Source: Streptomyces fructofermentans
Lineage (GTDB): Bacteria; Actinomycetota; Actinomycetes; Streptomycetales; Streptomycetaceae
Direction of reading: 5' to 3'
Assembly (NCBI RefSeq): GCF_014651055.1
Contig: NZ_BMWD01000017.1
Location: 90,084-154,083, forward strand
DNA: 64,000 bases
The notes beneath the pieces were generated by a model. It worked only from the letters and a program-made list of their open reading frames with translations, made no database searches and was not told where the DNA came from. Each line of letters starts with the position of its first letter. The stretch's first letter is position 1. A program made the position numbers and the translations under genes. Shown here piece by piece: positions 41,272-49,743 of this stretch.

Positions 41272-42379
41272 CGAACCGCTCGTCCTCGGCATCGAGACCT
41301 CCTGCGACGAGACCGGCGTCGGCATCGTCCGCGGCACCACCCTGCTCGCGGACGCGATCGCGTCCAGCGTCGACGAGCACGCCCGTTTCGGCGGTGTCGT
41401 GCCCGAGGTGGCGTCCCGCGCGCACCTGGAGGCGATGGTCCCCACCATCGAGCGGGCACTCGCGGAAGCCGGTGTGAGCGCCAAGGACCTCGACGGGATC
41501 GCGGTCACGGCGGGGCCCGGCCTCGCGGGCGCGCTGCTGGTCGGGGTGTCGGCCGCGAAGACGTACGCGTACGCCCTCGGCAAGCCCCTCTACGGCGTCA
41601 ACCACCTGGCGTCCCACATCTGCGTGGACCAGCTGGAGCACGGCCCGCTGCCCGAGCCGACCATGGCCCTGCTCGTCTCCGGCGGCCACTCCTCGCTGCT
41701 GCTGTCCTCGGACATCACCAGTGACGTACGGCCGATGGGCGCGACGATCGACGACGCGGCGGGCGAGGCCTTCGACAAGATCGCGCGGGTCCTGAACCTG
41801 GGCTTCCCGGGCGGGCCGGTCATCGACCGGTACGCCAGGGAGGGCGACCCGGGGGCGATCTCCTTCCCGCGCGGGCTCACCGGGCCGCGCGACCCGGCGT
41901 ACGACTTCTCCTTCTCGGGGCTCAAGACGGCCGTCGCGCGCTGGATCGAGGCCCGCCGGGCGGCCGGCGAGGACGTGCCGGTGCGCGACGTGGCCGCGTC
42001 CTTCCAGGAGGCCGTGGTCGACGTGCTGACGCGCAAGGCCGTACGGGCCTGCCGGGACGAGGGCGTGGACCACCTCATGATCGGGGGCGGGGTGGCGGCC
42101 AACTCGCGGCTGCGGGCGCTCGCCCAGGAGCGCTGCGAGGCTGCGGGCATCCGCCTGCGTGTCCCGAGGCCCAAGCTGTGCACGGACAACGGGGCGATGG
42201 TCGCCGCGCTCGGCGCCGAGATGGTCGCCAGGGGCCGGGCCGCCTCGGACTGGGACCTGTCGGCGGACTCCTCCCTCCCGGTGACCGACACCCATGTGCC
42301 GGGACGTTCGCACACGCACGACCACACGCACGACCACGACCACGTGCACGAGGTCGCGAAGGACAACCTCTACTCATGA
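41264..42379 (+). CDS. tsaD: tRNA N6-adenosine threonylcarbamoyltransferase TsaD with His-rich tail
   Basis: It transfers the threonylcarbamoyl group to A37 of tRNA. The 371-residue enzyme shows GIETSCDETGVGIV, FGGVVPEVASRAHLE, the metal motif HLASH (His114, His118), SGGHSSLLL and FSFSGLKTAV. After the conserved C-terminus comes an unusual tail with seven His in residues 350-362 (HTHDHTHDHDHVH), then EVAKDNLYS. The gene overlaps rimI by 8 nt and the next small gene by 4 nt. Confidence 0.95.
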   Translation: MADEPLVLGIETSCDETGVGIVRGTTLLADAIASSVDEHARFGGVVPEVASRAHLEAMVPTIERALAEAGVSAKDLDGIAVTAGPGLAGALLVGVSAAKTYAYALGKPLYGVNHLASHICVDQLEHGPLPEPTMALLVSGGHSSLLLSSDITSDVRPMGATIDDAAGEAFDKIARVLNLGFPGGPVIDRYAREGDPGAISFPRGLTGPRDPAYDFSFSGLKTAVARWIEARRAAGEDVPVRDVAASFQEAVVDVLTRKAVRACRDEGVDHLMIGGGVAANSRLRALAQERCEAAGIRLRVPRPKLCTDNGAMVAALGAEMVARGRAASDWDLSADSSLPVTDTHVPGRSHTHDHTHDHDHVHEVAKDNLYS

Positions 42380-42648
42380 CCGTCGCGTTGATGTGGGAGG
42401 CCCGCGCCGCCGAGGGGCGCGGGGACGCACTGCTCGCGTGGGTGCGGGAGCGGCACCTCCCGGCGCGGCCCCTGCGCCGGGAGGTACTGCGGGCCCCGGG
42501 CGACCGGGTGCTCGTCATCACGTGGTGGGATGCCGCGTACGACGCCGAGCTGCCCGAACTTCCGGAGCCGTCCGGGGAGTTGGTGACCCGGGCGGTGCAC
42601 CGGTGGCGGTTCGAGTCCGTGGAGGCCCAGGAGTCCCCGGGCCGGTGA
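42376..42648 (+). CDS. Small hypothetical protein downstream of tsaD (90 aa)
   Basis: ATG 42376 overlaps the tsaD stop (ATGA), arguing for co-translation. The product (MTVALMWEARAAEGRGDALL, later RVLVITWWDAAYDAELPELP and VHRWRFESV) has the alternating strand/helix pattern of a small ferredoxin-like alpha/beta barrel of the antibiotic-biosynthesis-monooxygenase type, but no diagnostic residues. It ends the tsa transcription unit. Function unknown. Confidence 0.65.
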   Translation: MTVALMWEARAAEGRGDALLAWVRERHLPARPLRREVLRAPGDRVLVITWWDAAYDAELPELPEPSGELVTRAVHRWRFESVEAQESPGR

Positions 42649-42754
42649 GCCCGGGGTCCGGTGGGCGGCGGCCCCGCGGACCGTCACGCCCCCGCAGGGC
42701 GGCCGGTGGTTCCCGGCGCGCCCGGGAGCGTCCCGTCCGGCCCGGAGGACCCGT

Positions 42755-45058
42755 TCACGCCTGCGCCTCCGTGACCTCGCAGCGCAGCCGCCGGTCGGGC
42801 CCCGGATGCCGTTCCGGGCCCGTGAGGGTCACGTGCGCCGTGTGGACCGTGTCGGCGCTGGAGCGCCCCAGGCGCAGTTCCAGGGCGCCCGGCTCCACGA
42901 TCCGCACACCCGCCCGGTCCGTGAAGGCCGACAGGTCGGGGTGGAAGTGGAAGGTGACCCGGCGGGCCTCGCCGGGGGCCAGCTCCAGCCGGCGGTAGCC
43001 GATCAGGCGCACGTCCGGGCGGGTCACCCGGGCCACCGGGTCGTGGAGGTAGAGCTGCACCACCTCCGCGCCCTCACGGGCGCCCGTGTTGCGGACCGTG
43101 ACCGACACGTCGTACGTGTCGTCCGTGCCGATCACGGACGCCGGGGGTCCGGCGGCCTCCCAGGCGAACTCCGTGTAGCCGAGGCCGTGGCCGAAGGCGT
43201 GCAGCGGGGTCGGGTCGAGGTTGCTGACCGTGCCCGCCAGGCCCAGCGGGGGCTGGAGGTACGTCCACGGCTGGCCCCCGGGGGAGCGCGGGACGCTCAC
43301 GGGCAGCCGGCCCGAGGGGTTGACGCGGCCCGACAGCACGCCCGCCACCGCCGGGCCGCCCTCCTCCCCCGGGAAGAACGCCTGGACGCCGGCGGCCAGC
43401 CTGCCCTCCCAGCGGCCGAGCGCGTACGGACGGCCGGTGAGCAGGACCAGGACGACGGGCGTCCCCGTGGCGGTCAGCGCGTCCAGCAGTTCGGCCTGCG
43501 CACCGGGCAGCCGCAGGTCCGCCGCGTCGCAGCCCTCGCCCGAGGTGCCCCGCCCGAACAGGCCCGCCCGGTCGCCGAGCACGACCACGCAGACGTCGGC
43601 CTCGGCGGCCCGCTCGACGGCCTCCTCGAAGCCCGAGGTGTCCGGGTTCGTGGTGTCGCAGCCCTCCGCGAAGGTGATCTTGGCGTCGGGGAGTTCCGCG
43701 CGCAGCGACTCCAGCAGGGTGGGGATCTCGATGCCCACGGGTGTGCCGGGGTGGTGCGTGCCCACGTGGGACGGGAACGAGTAGCAGCCCAGCATGGCCA
43801 GGGCGTCGGCGGCCCGCGGGCCCACCACGGCGATCCGGGTGTCCCGGGCCAGCGGCAGCAGGCCGTCCGGGTTGGAGAGCAGGACGACGGACTCCTCGGC
43901 CGTCCGGCGCGCGAGGACGCGGTTGTGCGCGGAGTCCAGGTCGACGGGTCCGGCGGGCTCGGGCGTCCAGTCCTCGTCCAGCAGGCCCAGCTCGCACTTC
44001 TGGCGCAGCACGCGGGCGGCCGCGCGGTCCACCAGGGACTCGGGCACCTCGCCCGCGCGCACCGCCTCCACCAGCGGGTCGCCGTAGCACCGGACGGTCG
44101 GCAGTTCGACGTCGACGCCCGCCGCCAGTGCCGCGTGCGCGGCCCCGGCCGTGCTGCCCGCGACCTTGTGCAGCGTCTGGAGGAAGCCGACGCCGAAGTA
44201 GTCGGCGACCACCGTGCCGGTGAACCCCCACTGCTCCCGCAGGAGTTCGGTGAGCAGATACGGGTCCGCGGAGGCCGGGACGCCGTCGGTGTCCGTGTAC
44301 GCGGCCATCACCGAGCGCGCGCCGCCCTCGCGCAGCGCGAACTCGAACGGCGGCAGCGTGACGTCGGCCAGCTCCCGTACGCCCGCCCGCACGGGGGCGA
44401 GGTTGCGGGCGCCCGCGGAGGCCGCGTATCCGGCGAAGTGCTTGAGCGTGGCCACGACTCCGGCGGACTCCAGGCCGCGGACGTAGGCCGCGCCGATCGT
44501 GCCGACGAGGTAGGGGTCCTCGCCGATGGTCTCCTCGACCCGGCCCCAGCGCGGATCCCGTACGACGTCCAGGACCGGGGCCAGGCCCTGGTGGACGCCG
44601 ACGGAGGCGAGGTCCCGGCCGATGCGGCCGGCCATCTCCTCGATCAGGGCGGGGTCGAAGGTGGCGCCCCAGGCCAGCGGGACCGGGTACGCGGTGGCGC
44701 CCCAGGCGGTGAAGCCCGCCAAACACTCCTCGTGGGCGATCGCCGGGATGCCGAAACGGCCCGCCCCGCAGATCCTGCGCTGGGCCCGGGCGAGGGCCTG
44801 CGCGCCCAGCACCGGGTCCACGGGGGCCGTGCCGAAGGAGCGGGTGAGCTGGCCGAGGCCGTGGGTGATCAGCTCGTCCCAGTCGTAGTCCGCGGTCATC
44901 TCGTGCTGGTGCGGGGCGACCCCGTCGCCGTCCGTGGCGGCGCCCACCCAGACGCCGTAGAGCTGGGCGGTCTTCTCCTCCAGGGTCATCCGGGCGAGCA
45001 GGTCGTCGACCCGTGCCTCGGCGGGCAGCGCGGCATCACGCCAGGGGGCGGTGGTCAT
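42755..45058 (-). CDS. bxlA: Glycoside hydrolase family 3 (beta-xylosidase/beta-glucosidase)
   Basis: This 767-residue intracellular GH3 enzyme has no signal peptide. It has the N-terminal TIM barrel with the nucleophile Asp286 in GTVVADYFGVGF and KHFAGYAAS, the second alpha/beta domain, and a C-terminal fibronectin-III-like domain (VQLYLHDPVARVTRPDVRL). Size and linkage to an ABC importer and a LacI regulator match BxlA of Streptomyces xylo-oligosaccharide systems. A beta-glucosidase role is possible. It lies 49 bp after the permease gene. Confidence 0.85.
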   Translation of the reverse strand: MTTAPWRDAALPAEARVDDLLARMTLEEKTAQLYGVWVGAATDGDGVAPHQHEMTADYDWDELITHGLGQLTRSFGTAPVDPVLGAQALARAQRRICGAGRFGIPAIAHEECLAGFTAWGATAYPVPLAWGATFDPALIEEMAGRIGRDLASVGVHQGLAPVLDVVRDPRWGRVEETIGEDPYLVGTIGAAYVRGLESAGVVATLKHFAGYAASAGARNLAPVRAGVRELADVTLPPFEFALREGGARSVMAAYTDTDGVPASADPYLLTELLREQWGFTGTVVADYFGVGFLQTLHKVAGSTAGAAHAALAAGVDVELPTVRCYGDPLVEAVRAGEVPESLVDRAAARVLRQKCELGLLDEDWTPEPAGPVDLDSAHNRVLARRTAEESVVLLSNPDGLLPLARDTRIAVVGPRAADALAMLGCYSFPSHVGTHHPGTPVGIEIPTLLESLRAELPDAKITFAEGCDTTNPDTSGFEEAVERAAEADVCVVVLGDRAGLFGRGTSGEGCDAADLRLPGAQAELLDALTATGTPVVLVLLTGRPYALGRWEGRLAAGVQAFFPGEEGGPAVAGVLSGRVNPSGRLPVSVPRSPGGQPWTYLQPPLGLAGTVSNLDPTPLHAFGHGLGYTEFAWEAAGPPASVIGTDDTYDVSVTVRNTGAREGAEVVQLYLHDPVARVTRPDVRLIGYRRLELAPGEARRVTFHFHPDLSAFTDRAGVRIVEPGALELRLGRSSADTVHTAHVTLTGPERHPGPDRRLRCEVTEAQA

Positions 45059-45107
45059 GAAACTCCTGTCAGAGTCGGTGCGGTGTCGGCGGCGGTCGTC
45101 CCCGCGG

Positions 45108-46010
45108 TCACTTGCCGCCCACCCCCATGAGGCCGCCGACGAGCGCGCGGCGGGCCACGAGGTAGACGGCGAAGATGGGAATGCCGGAGAGGACGACCGA
45201 GGCGAGCAGGGCCGGGATGTTCACGCCGAACTGGCTGACGTAGTTGAAGAGTCCGAGGGTCAGCACGCGCGGGCCGTCGGACTGGGTGAAGATCAGCGGG
45301 AAGAGGAAGCCGTTCCAGGCCTGGAGCGCCGAATACACGACGACGGTGCTGATGCCGCCCTTGGCCATCGGGACGGCGAGCTGGAACAGCATCCGCTGCG
45401 GCGACGCGCCGTCCAGCGCCATCGCCTCGTACAGCTCCTCGGAGACGTCCCGCAGGGTGCCCACGAGGACGAGGACCGAGACCGGCATCGCGAAGGCGGC
45501 CGTCGGCAGGATGACGGCCGGCAGGCTGTCGTACAGGCCGAGTTCCGCGATCAGCAGGTACAGGGGTACGACGACGGCCTGGGCCGGGATCGCGACGCCC
45601 AGCAGGAAGAGCCGGAACGCCATGCCCGACCAGCGGTCGCGGGTGCGGACTGCCACGTACGCGAGCGGCACGGACAGGCCGAGGACGATGGCCACGACCG
45701 CCGCGGCCACGATCGCCGTGTTGACGAGCAGATGGCCGAAGCCGCTGTGCAGGACCGTGTTGTAGTTGTCGAGCGTGGGACTGGTGGGCGGTGACAGCGG
45801 GTTGCCGGTGAGCGCCTTGTCCTGGCCGGTGAGCGAGGCCGACAGCATCGCGTAGACCGGCACCAGCACCACCGCGAGCCACACCACGGAGCCGAGGCCC
45901 GCGAGCGGGTTGGCGCGCTTCGTCCAGTGCCGCCTGCGCCGGGCGGGCCGCGGCGGCCGCGGGGTGGGCTCCCCGGTGGTCGCGGGACGCGGCAACGTAT
46001 CGTGTGACAC
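45108..46010 (-). CDS. bxlG: Sugar ABC transporter permease 2 (MalG type)
   Basis: This 300-residue inner-membrane protein has six predicted spans. The EAA loop that contacts the ATPase reads YEAMALDGASPQRMLFQLAV. It starts 4 bp after the preceding permease stop. No ATPase gene lies in the cluster; in Streptomyces several CUT1 sugar importers share the MsiK ATPase encoded elsewhere. The substrate is inferred as xylobiose-like from the GH3 gene and regulator. Confidence 0.88.
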   Translation of the reverse strand: MSHDTLPRPATTGEPTPRPPRPARRRRHWTKRANPLAGLGSVVWLAVVLVPVYAMLSASLTGQDKALTGNPLSPPTSPTLDNYNTVLHSGFGHLLVNTAIVAAAVVAIVLGLSVPLAYVAVRTRDRWSGMAFRLFLLGVAIPAQAVVVPLYLLIAELGLYDSLPAVILPTAAFAMPVSVLVLVGTLRDVSEELYEAMALDGASPQRMLFQLAVPMAKGGISTVVVYSALQAWNGFLFPLIFTQSDGPRVLTLGLFNYVSQFGVNIPALLASVVLSGIPIFAVYLVARRALVGGLMGVGGK

Positions 46011-46014
46011 TCCG

Positions 46015-46926
46015 TCACATCCCTTCGCGGGTACTGCGCATGCCGCCGAAGCCGGTCAGCCGCACGAGGATCAGGGACAGCCCCGTGGCGGTCACCACCA
46101 GGAAGGTCGCGATGGCGCTCGCGTAGCCGAAGTCGTAGCTCTTGAAGCCCGCCTCGTACATCAGGTACGGCAGGATCGCGGTGTCGGTGCCCGGGCCGCC
46201 CTTGGTGAGGATGAGCACGGTCTCGAAGTACGTGAGCGAGCCGACGACCATCAGCACGGTCGAGGTGGTGATGGTGTGCCGGAGCTGCGGGAGCGTGATC
46301 GAGAGGAACTGGCGGTGGCGGCCGGCGCCGTCGATCGCCGCCGCCTGGTAGAGCACCTCGGGTATCTGGCGGGCCCCGCCCTGGTAGATCAGGGTGTGGA
46401 AGGGGATGAACTGCCAGCCGCCGACGAAGACGATCGCGAGGAACGCGCCGTTCGACGACCCCAGGATGTTCTCCTGGATGATTCCGAAGTTCGGGTCGAG
46501 CAGGGCGTAGAAGAGCAGAGCGACGGCCGTCGAGGACAGCAGCAGCGGGATGAAGAAGATCGCCGACAGGACGGCCCGGTTGCGCTGCCGGCCCGCCGCC
46601 CAGACGCCGAGCAGCAGCGCCACGACCGTCTGGAAGACCCAGCTCGCGGCGGTCAGCAGCACGGTCAGCCACAGGGACTGGACCATGCGCTCGTCGGCCA
46701 GCAGCTTCCGCCAGTTGTCGAGGCCGACCGGCCGCGGGTCGCCGAGGCCGTCCCAGCTCGTGAAGGACAGGTACAGGGCCAGGCCCATCGGGACCACGGC
46801 GAAGAAGGCGAAGAACAGGACGCCGGGCAGTGCCCAGGCCGCGTGCGGGCGGCCGGCCGCGGAGCCGGCGGCCCGACGGGCCCCCGGCTCCGCGGTCCGG
46901 TCCTTCGCCGGCGCGGGTGCGCTCAC
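46015..46926 (-). CDS. bxlF: Sugar ABC transporter permease 1 (MalF type)
   Basis: I chose GTG 46926 (303 residues, MSAPAPAKDRTAEPGARRAA), which overlaps the binding-protein stop by 4 nt; the frame runs open much further, but only as the shadow of that gene. It has six spans and the EAA loop YQAAAIDGAGRHRQFLSITL. It pairs with the downstream MalG-type permease as a CUT1 importer. Confidence 0.88.
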   Translation of the reverse strand: MSAPAPAKDRTAEPGARRAAGSAAGRPHAAWALPGVLFFAFFAVVPMGLALYLSFTSWDGLGDPRPVGLDNWRKLLADERMVQSLWLTVLLTAASWVFQTVVALLLGVWAAGRQRNRAVLSAIFFIPLLLSSTAVALLFYALLDPNFGIIQENILGSSNGAFLAIVFVGGWQFIPFHTLIYQGGARQIPEVLYQAAAIDGAGRHRQFLSITLPQLRHTITTSTVLMVVGSLTYFETVLILTKGGPGTDTAILPYLMYEAGFKSYDFGYASAIATFLVVTATGLSLILVRLTGFGGMRSTREGM

Positions 46927-48290
46927 TTCAGCTCCTTGAGCGCGGCCACGAACTCGGCGGGGGAGGACTTCCCGACGAACAGCTTGTTGATCTCGGTGAG
47001 CATCGGGGTCGCCACGTCCGCTCCCAGCGCCTGGTCCCAGGAGAGCGTGAAGGCGGGCGCCTTCTCGACCATCTCGTACTGGAACCTGGCGAACTCCGGG
47101 TTGGGCGAGGCGTCCAGCAGCTTCGCGGCGTTGGAGGTCGTCGGGATGTCGCCGTTGGCCACCAGCGCCTTCGCGTACGTCTCCGACGCGCAGTCCTTGA
47201 GGAACGCGATCGCCGCGTCCTTGTTCTTCGTGCGGGCGTTCACGGACCAGTAGTTGGTGGGGTTGCCGACGACGTTGCGGATGTCGCCCGTGCCGCCCTC
47301 GACGGTCGGGAAGGCGCACCAGCCCAGGTTGTTCTTCGCGAAGGAGGGGAACTTGCCGAGCTGCGTCGAGTACTCCCACGAGCCCATCAGGTGCATCGCC
47401 GCCTTGCCCTTGGCGAAGACCGCGGGAGCGCCGCCGTTGACGTACGACACCGAGCTGAACTTCGAGCCGAAGGCGCCGTCGTCGACGAGTTCCCTGACCG
47501 TCTCGGCGGCCTTGAGGACGGCGGGATCGCCCCAGCCGGACGCGTCGCCGCCCTGGATCCTCGCGAACACCTGGGGTCCGCCGACGCGGTCCACGAGGTA
47601 CTCCAGCCACATCAGCTCGGTCCAGGTGTCGGCGCCGCCGAGCGCGAACGGGGTGATCTTCGCGGCCTTCAACGTGGCGTTGACGTCCTGCAGTTCGGCC
47701 CAGGTGGTGGGTGGCCGGAGCTTGTGCTCGGCGAAGACCGACTTGTTGTAGAAGAGGATCACGGGCTGCATGCCGCGCATCGGTATGCCGTACCTGCGGT
47801 CGCCGAGCCCGCCCGCCGCGAGCACCGCGGGCAGGAAGCCGTCCTTCAGGACCGGGTCGCCCTCGATCGTGTCGGTCAGGTCGACGAGCTGCTTCGCCTC
47901 CTGGTAGGCCTTGATGGAGCCGCCGCCCCAGTTGAAGAAGATGTCCGGGGCGCTCGGGGAGCCCATCGCCGTACGGAGCTTGGCCGAGTAGTCCGAGCCG
48001 GGGACCTTCTCCAGCTTCACCCTGCCGTCCGCGGACTTGGCCGCGGCGGACGAGTTGAACCGCTCGACCGCCGCCTGCTGGACCTTCACCGCGTCGTCGC
48101 CGTAGACGAAGGCGGTGAGCGTGCCTCCGCCGCCCCCGCCGGGACCGTCGTCGGAGCCGCAGGCGGTCAGCCCGGTGCCGAGCAGGGCACCCGCACCGGC
48201 GCCGAGCACCCAGCGCCTGCTGAACGTCCGTCCCTCCGGGCTCCCGCTCGTGGGCCGCCCGCCGTTGGACCGCCCGCTGATCGACTCCAT
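46923..48290 (-). CDS. bxlE: Extracellular sugar-binding lipoprotein with Tat-type signal
   Basis: This family-1 solute-binding protein has 455 residues from ATG 48290 (GAGGTG 5 nt upstream; an in-frame ATG ten codons earlier lacks this site). The signal peptide combines a twin-arginine motif (FSRRWVLGAGAGALLG) with a lipobox (LTAC), so it is likely exported by Tat and then lipidated. The mature domain starts with a Gly-rich linker. Features such as APDIFFNWGGG and AFAKGKAAMHLMGSWEY-like segments fit sugar-binding proteins. It heads the operon, opposite the LacI-type regulator. Confidence 0.88.
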   Translation of the reverse strand: MESISGRSNGGRPTSGSPEGRTFSRRWVLGAGAGALLGTGLTACGSDDGPGGGGGGTLTAFVYGDDAVKVQQAAVERFNSSAAAKSADGRVKLEKVPGSDYSAKLRTAMGSPSAPDIFFNWGGGSIKAYQEAKQLVDLTDTIEGDPVLKDGFLPAVLAAGGLGDRRYGIPMRGMQPVILFYNKSVFAEHKLRPPTTWAELQDVNATLKAAKITPFALGGADTWTELMWLEYLVDRVGGPQVFARIQGGDASGWGDPAVLKAAETVRELVDDGAFGSKFSSVSYVNGGAPAVFAKGKAAMHLMGSWEYSTQLGKFPSFAKNNLGWCAFPTVEGGTGDIRNVVGNPTNYWSVNARTKNKDAAIAFLKDCASETYAKALVANGDIPTTSNAAKLLDASPNPEFARFQYEMVEKAPAFTLSWDQALGADVATPMLTEINKLFVGKSSPAEFVAALKELK

Positions 48291-48423
48291 GACAGCACCT
48301 CTTTTTCTGAGCCCGCGCACCGCCGGGCGCGCGGCCCGTGCCGGGGCGCCGGCGTGCCGGGGCCGGGGCCCGGGCAGGCTCGCGCTGCCGGCACAGGCGC
48401 GCCTCTGCGGCTCGCTTGCATCG

Positions 48424-48455
48424 CGAATGTTTCGGGTTGTACTTCGAATGTTCCG
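48424..48455. promoter_or_regulatory. Two operator-like sites between binding protein and LacI regulator
   Basis: CGAATGTTTCG (48424-48434) and CGAATGTTCCG (48445-48455) are nearly identical and exactly 21 bp apart, i.e. two helical turns. The first is the inverted repeat CGAA-N3-TTCG. They lie in the shared promoter region of the divergent genes, where a LacI-family dimer or tetramer would be expected. A third, stronger site of the same type is at 49615. Confidence 0.65.
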
Positions 48456-48478
48456 GGAACGTATGGCTGACGCAAGGC

Positions 48479-48507
48479 TTCGTCAAGAGGTTGCGCAGGG
48501 ATACGAT
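48479..48507 (+). promoter_or_regulatory. Promoter of the LacI regulator (leaderless)
   Basis: TTCGTC (48479-48484) and TACGAT (48502-48507) are 17 bp apart, and the -10 ends 7 nt before the ATG at 48515. The transcript would therefore start at or next to the start codon. No ribosome-binding site is seen at the right distance. Confidence 0.5.
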
Positions 48508-48514
48508 CGCGTTC

Positions 48515-49576
48515 ATGACTCGCCCGAATCCCGCTGTAGCCCAGTCAGCGACGCTGGCCGAGATCGCCCGCGAGGCGGGAGTCTCGGCTCCGACTGTTTC
48601 GAAGGTGCTCAACGGCCGTGCCGATGTGGCCCCCTCGACCCGGACGCGGGTCGAGGAACTGCTGCGCCACCACGGCTACCGGCGCCGCCGTGCCGAGGCG
48701 TCCCGGTCGCCGCTGATCGACCTGGTCTTCCACGAGTTGGAGAGCGCCTGGGCGATGGAGGTCATCAGGGGTGTGGAGAACGTGGCGCGGGACGAGGGGC
48801 TGAGCGTCGTCCTCTCGGAGAGCGCGGGCCGGCTCACCCCGGGCCGCACCTGGGCCGACCAGGTCGCCGCGCGCCGGCCGCACGGTGTCGTGCTCGTGCT
48901 GAACGGGCTGGACGAGTCCCAGCGCGCCCTGCTCACCAGCCGCTCCATCCCCTTCGTCGTCGTCGACCCGGCGGGCGACCCCGGCGACGACGTGCCCTCC
49001 GTGGGTGCGACCAACTGGCAGGGCGGCCTCGCCGCGACCCGGCATCTCACGGACCTCGGGCACCGCCGCATCGGTGTGATCAGCGGGCCCTCGCGGATGA
49101 TGTGCAGCCGGGCCCGGCTCGACGGTTACCGGGCGGCCCTCGACACGGCCGGGCTGCCGGTCGACCCCGCCCTCATCCGCGACGGGGACTTCCACCACGA
49201 GAGCGGCTACCGGGCCGGCCTCGACCTGCTGAAGCTGCCCGACCGCCCGACCGCCGTCTTCGCGGGCAACGACCTCCAGGCCCTCGGCCTGTACGAGGCC
49301 GCCCGCGAGCTGGGGCTGCGCGTCCCCGAGGACCTGAGCATCGTCGGCTTCGACGACCTGCCGGTGGCCCGCTGGGTCGGCCCGCCGCTGACCACCGTGC
49401 GCCAGCCGCTCACGGAGATGGCCGAGGCCGCCGCCCGCCTGGTCCTCGACCTCGGCCGCGGGGAGCGTCCGTCCGCCGCGACCCGGCTGGAGCTGTCGAC
49501 GAGCCTGGTGGTCCGGAGCAGTACCGCCGCGCCGTCCGGGGAGGGCCGGGCCGCCCGCTTCGGAGCGGGCTCCTGA
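48515..49576 (+). CDS. bxlR: LacI-family transcriptional regulator of the sugar operon
   Basis: This 353-residue protein has an N-terminal helix-turn-helix (TLAEIAREAGVSAPTVSKVL) and hinge region, then a periplasmic-binding-protein-like ligand domain (GVVLVLNGLDE, GHRRIGVISGP, FAGNDLQALGLYEAARELGL). It is divergent from the binding-protein gene, so it probably represses the importer and GH3 genes until an inducing sugar binds. I chose ATG 48515; open sequence upstream is GC-rich spacer containing the operators. Confidence 0.9.
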   Translation: MTRPNPAVAQSATLAEIAREAGVSAPTVSKVLNGRADVAPSTRTRVEELLRHHGYRRRRAEASRSPLIDLVFHELESAWAMEVIRGVENVARDEGLSVVLSESAGRLTPGRTWADQVAARRPHGVVLVLNGLDESQRALLTSRSIPFVVVDPAGDPGDDVPSVGATNWQGGLAATRHLTDLGHRRIGVISGPSRMMCSRARLDGYRAALDTAGLPVDPALIRDGDFHHESGYRAGLDLLKLPDRPTAVFAGNDLQALGLYEAARELGLRVPEDLSIVGFDDLPVARWVGPPLTTVRQPLTEMAEAAARLVLDLGRGERPSAATRLELSTSLVVRSSTAAPSGEGRAARFGAGS

Positions 49577-49614
49577 GCTGCGGGCGAGCCCGGAGCGGGC
49601 CGTTCGCGGGCGGT

Positions 49615-49633
49615 GCTTCGAAACTTTCGAAGC
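49615..49633. promoter_or_regulatory. Perfect 19-bp palindrome, LacI-type operator
   Basis: GCTTCGAAACTTTCGAAGC has exact 9-bp arms around a central C. Its core CGAA-ACT-TTCG is the same pattern as the two sites upstream of the regulator. It lies 39 bp after the regulator stop and 111 bp before the next gene (an LCP protein). It could be a distal operator allowing looping over the regulator gene, or control the LCP gene. Confidence 0.7.
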
Positions 49634-49743
49634 CCCTTCGGCGTCCGCCCGCCGTCTGAGAAAGCTCAACGAAACCTGAGATTTTCCGAAGGAAAGCCGG
49701 AAAGTGGTTTCTCCTTGTAATAATTCGGACTTACGTTCTCAAC

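Noticed and set aside
46927..48612. Long upstream extension of the MalF-type permease frame
   Set aside because: It runs in another frame through the binding-protein gene; the GTGA overlap start at 46926 gives a normal permease.
42755..49576. cebEFG-bglC cellobiose locus
   Set aside because: The glycosidase is GH3 of ~767 residues, not the GH1 BglC, and operator-like sites are CGAA-N3-TTCG. bxl-type is favoured, though the sugar is not proven.
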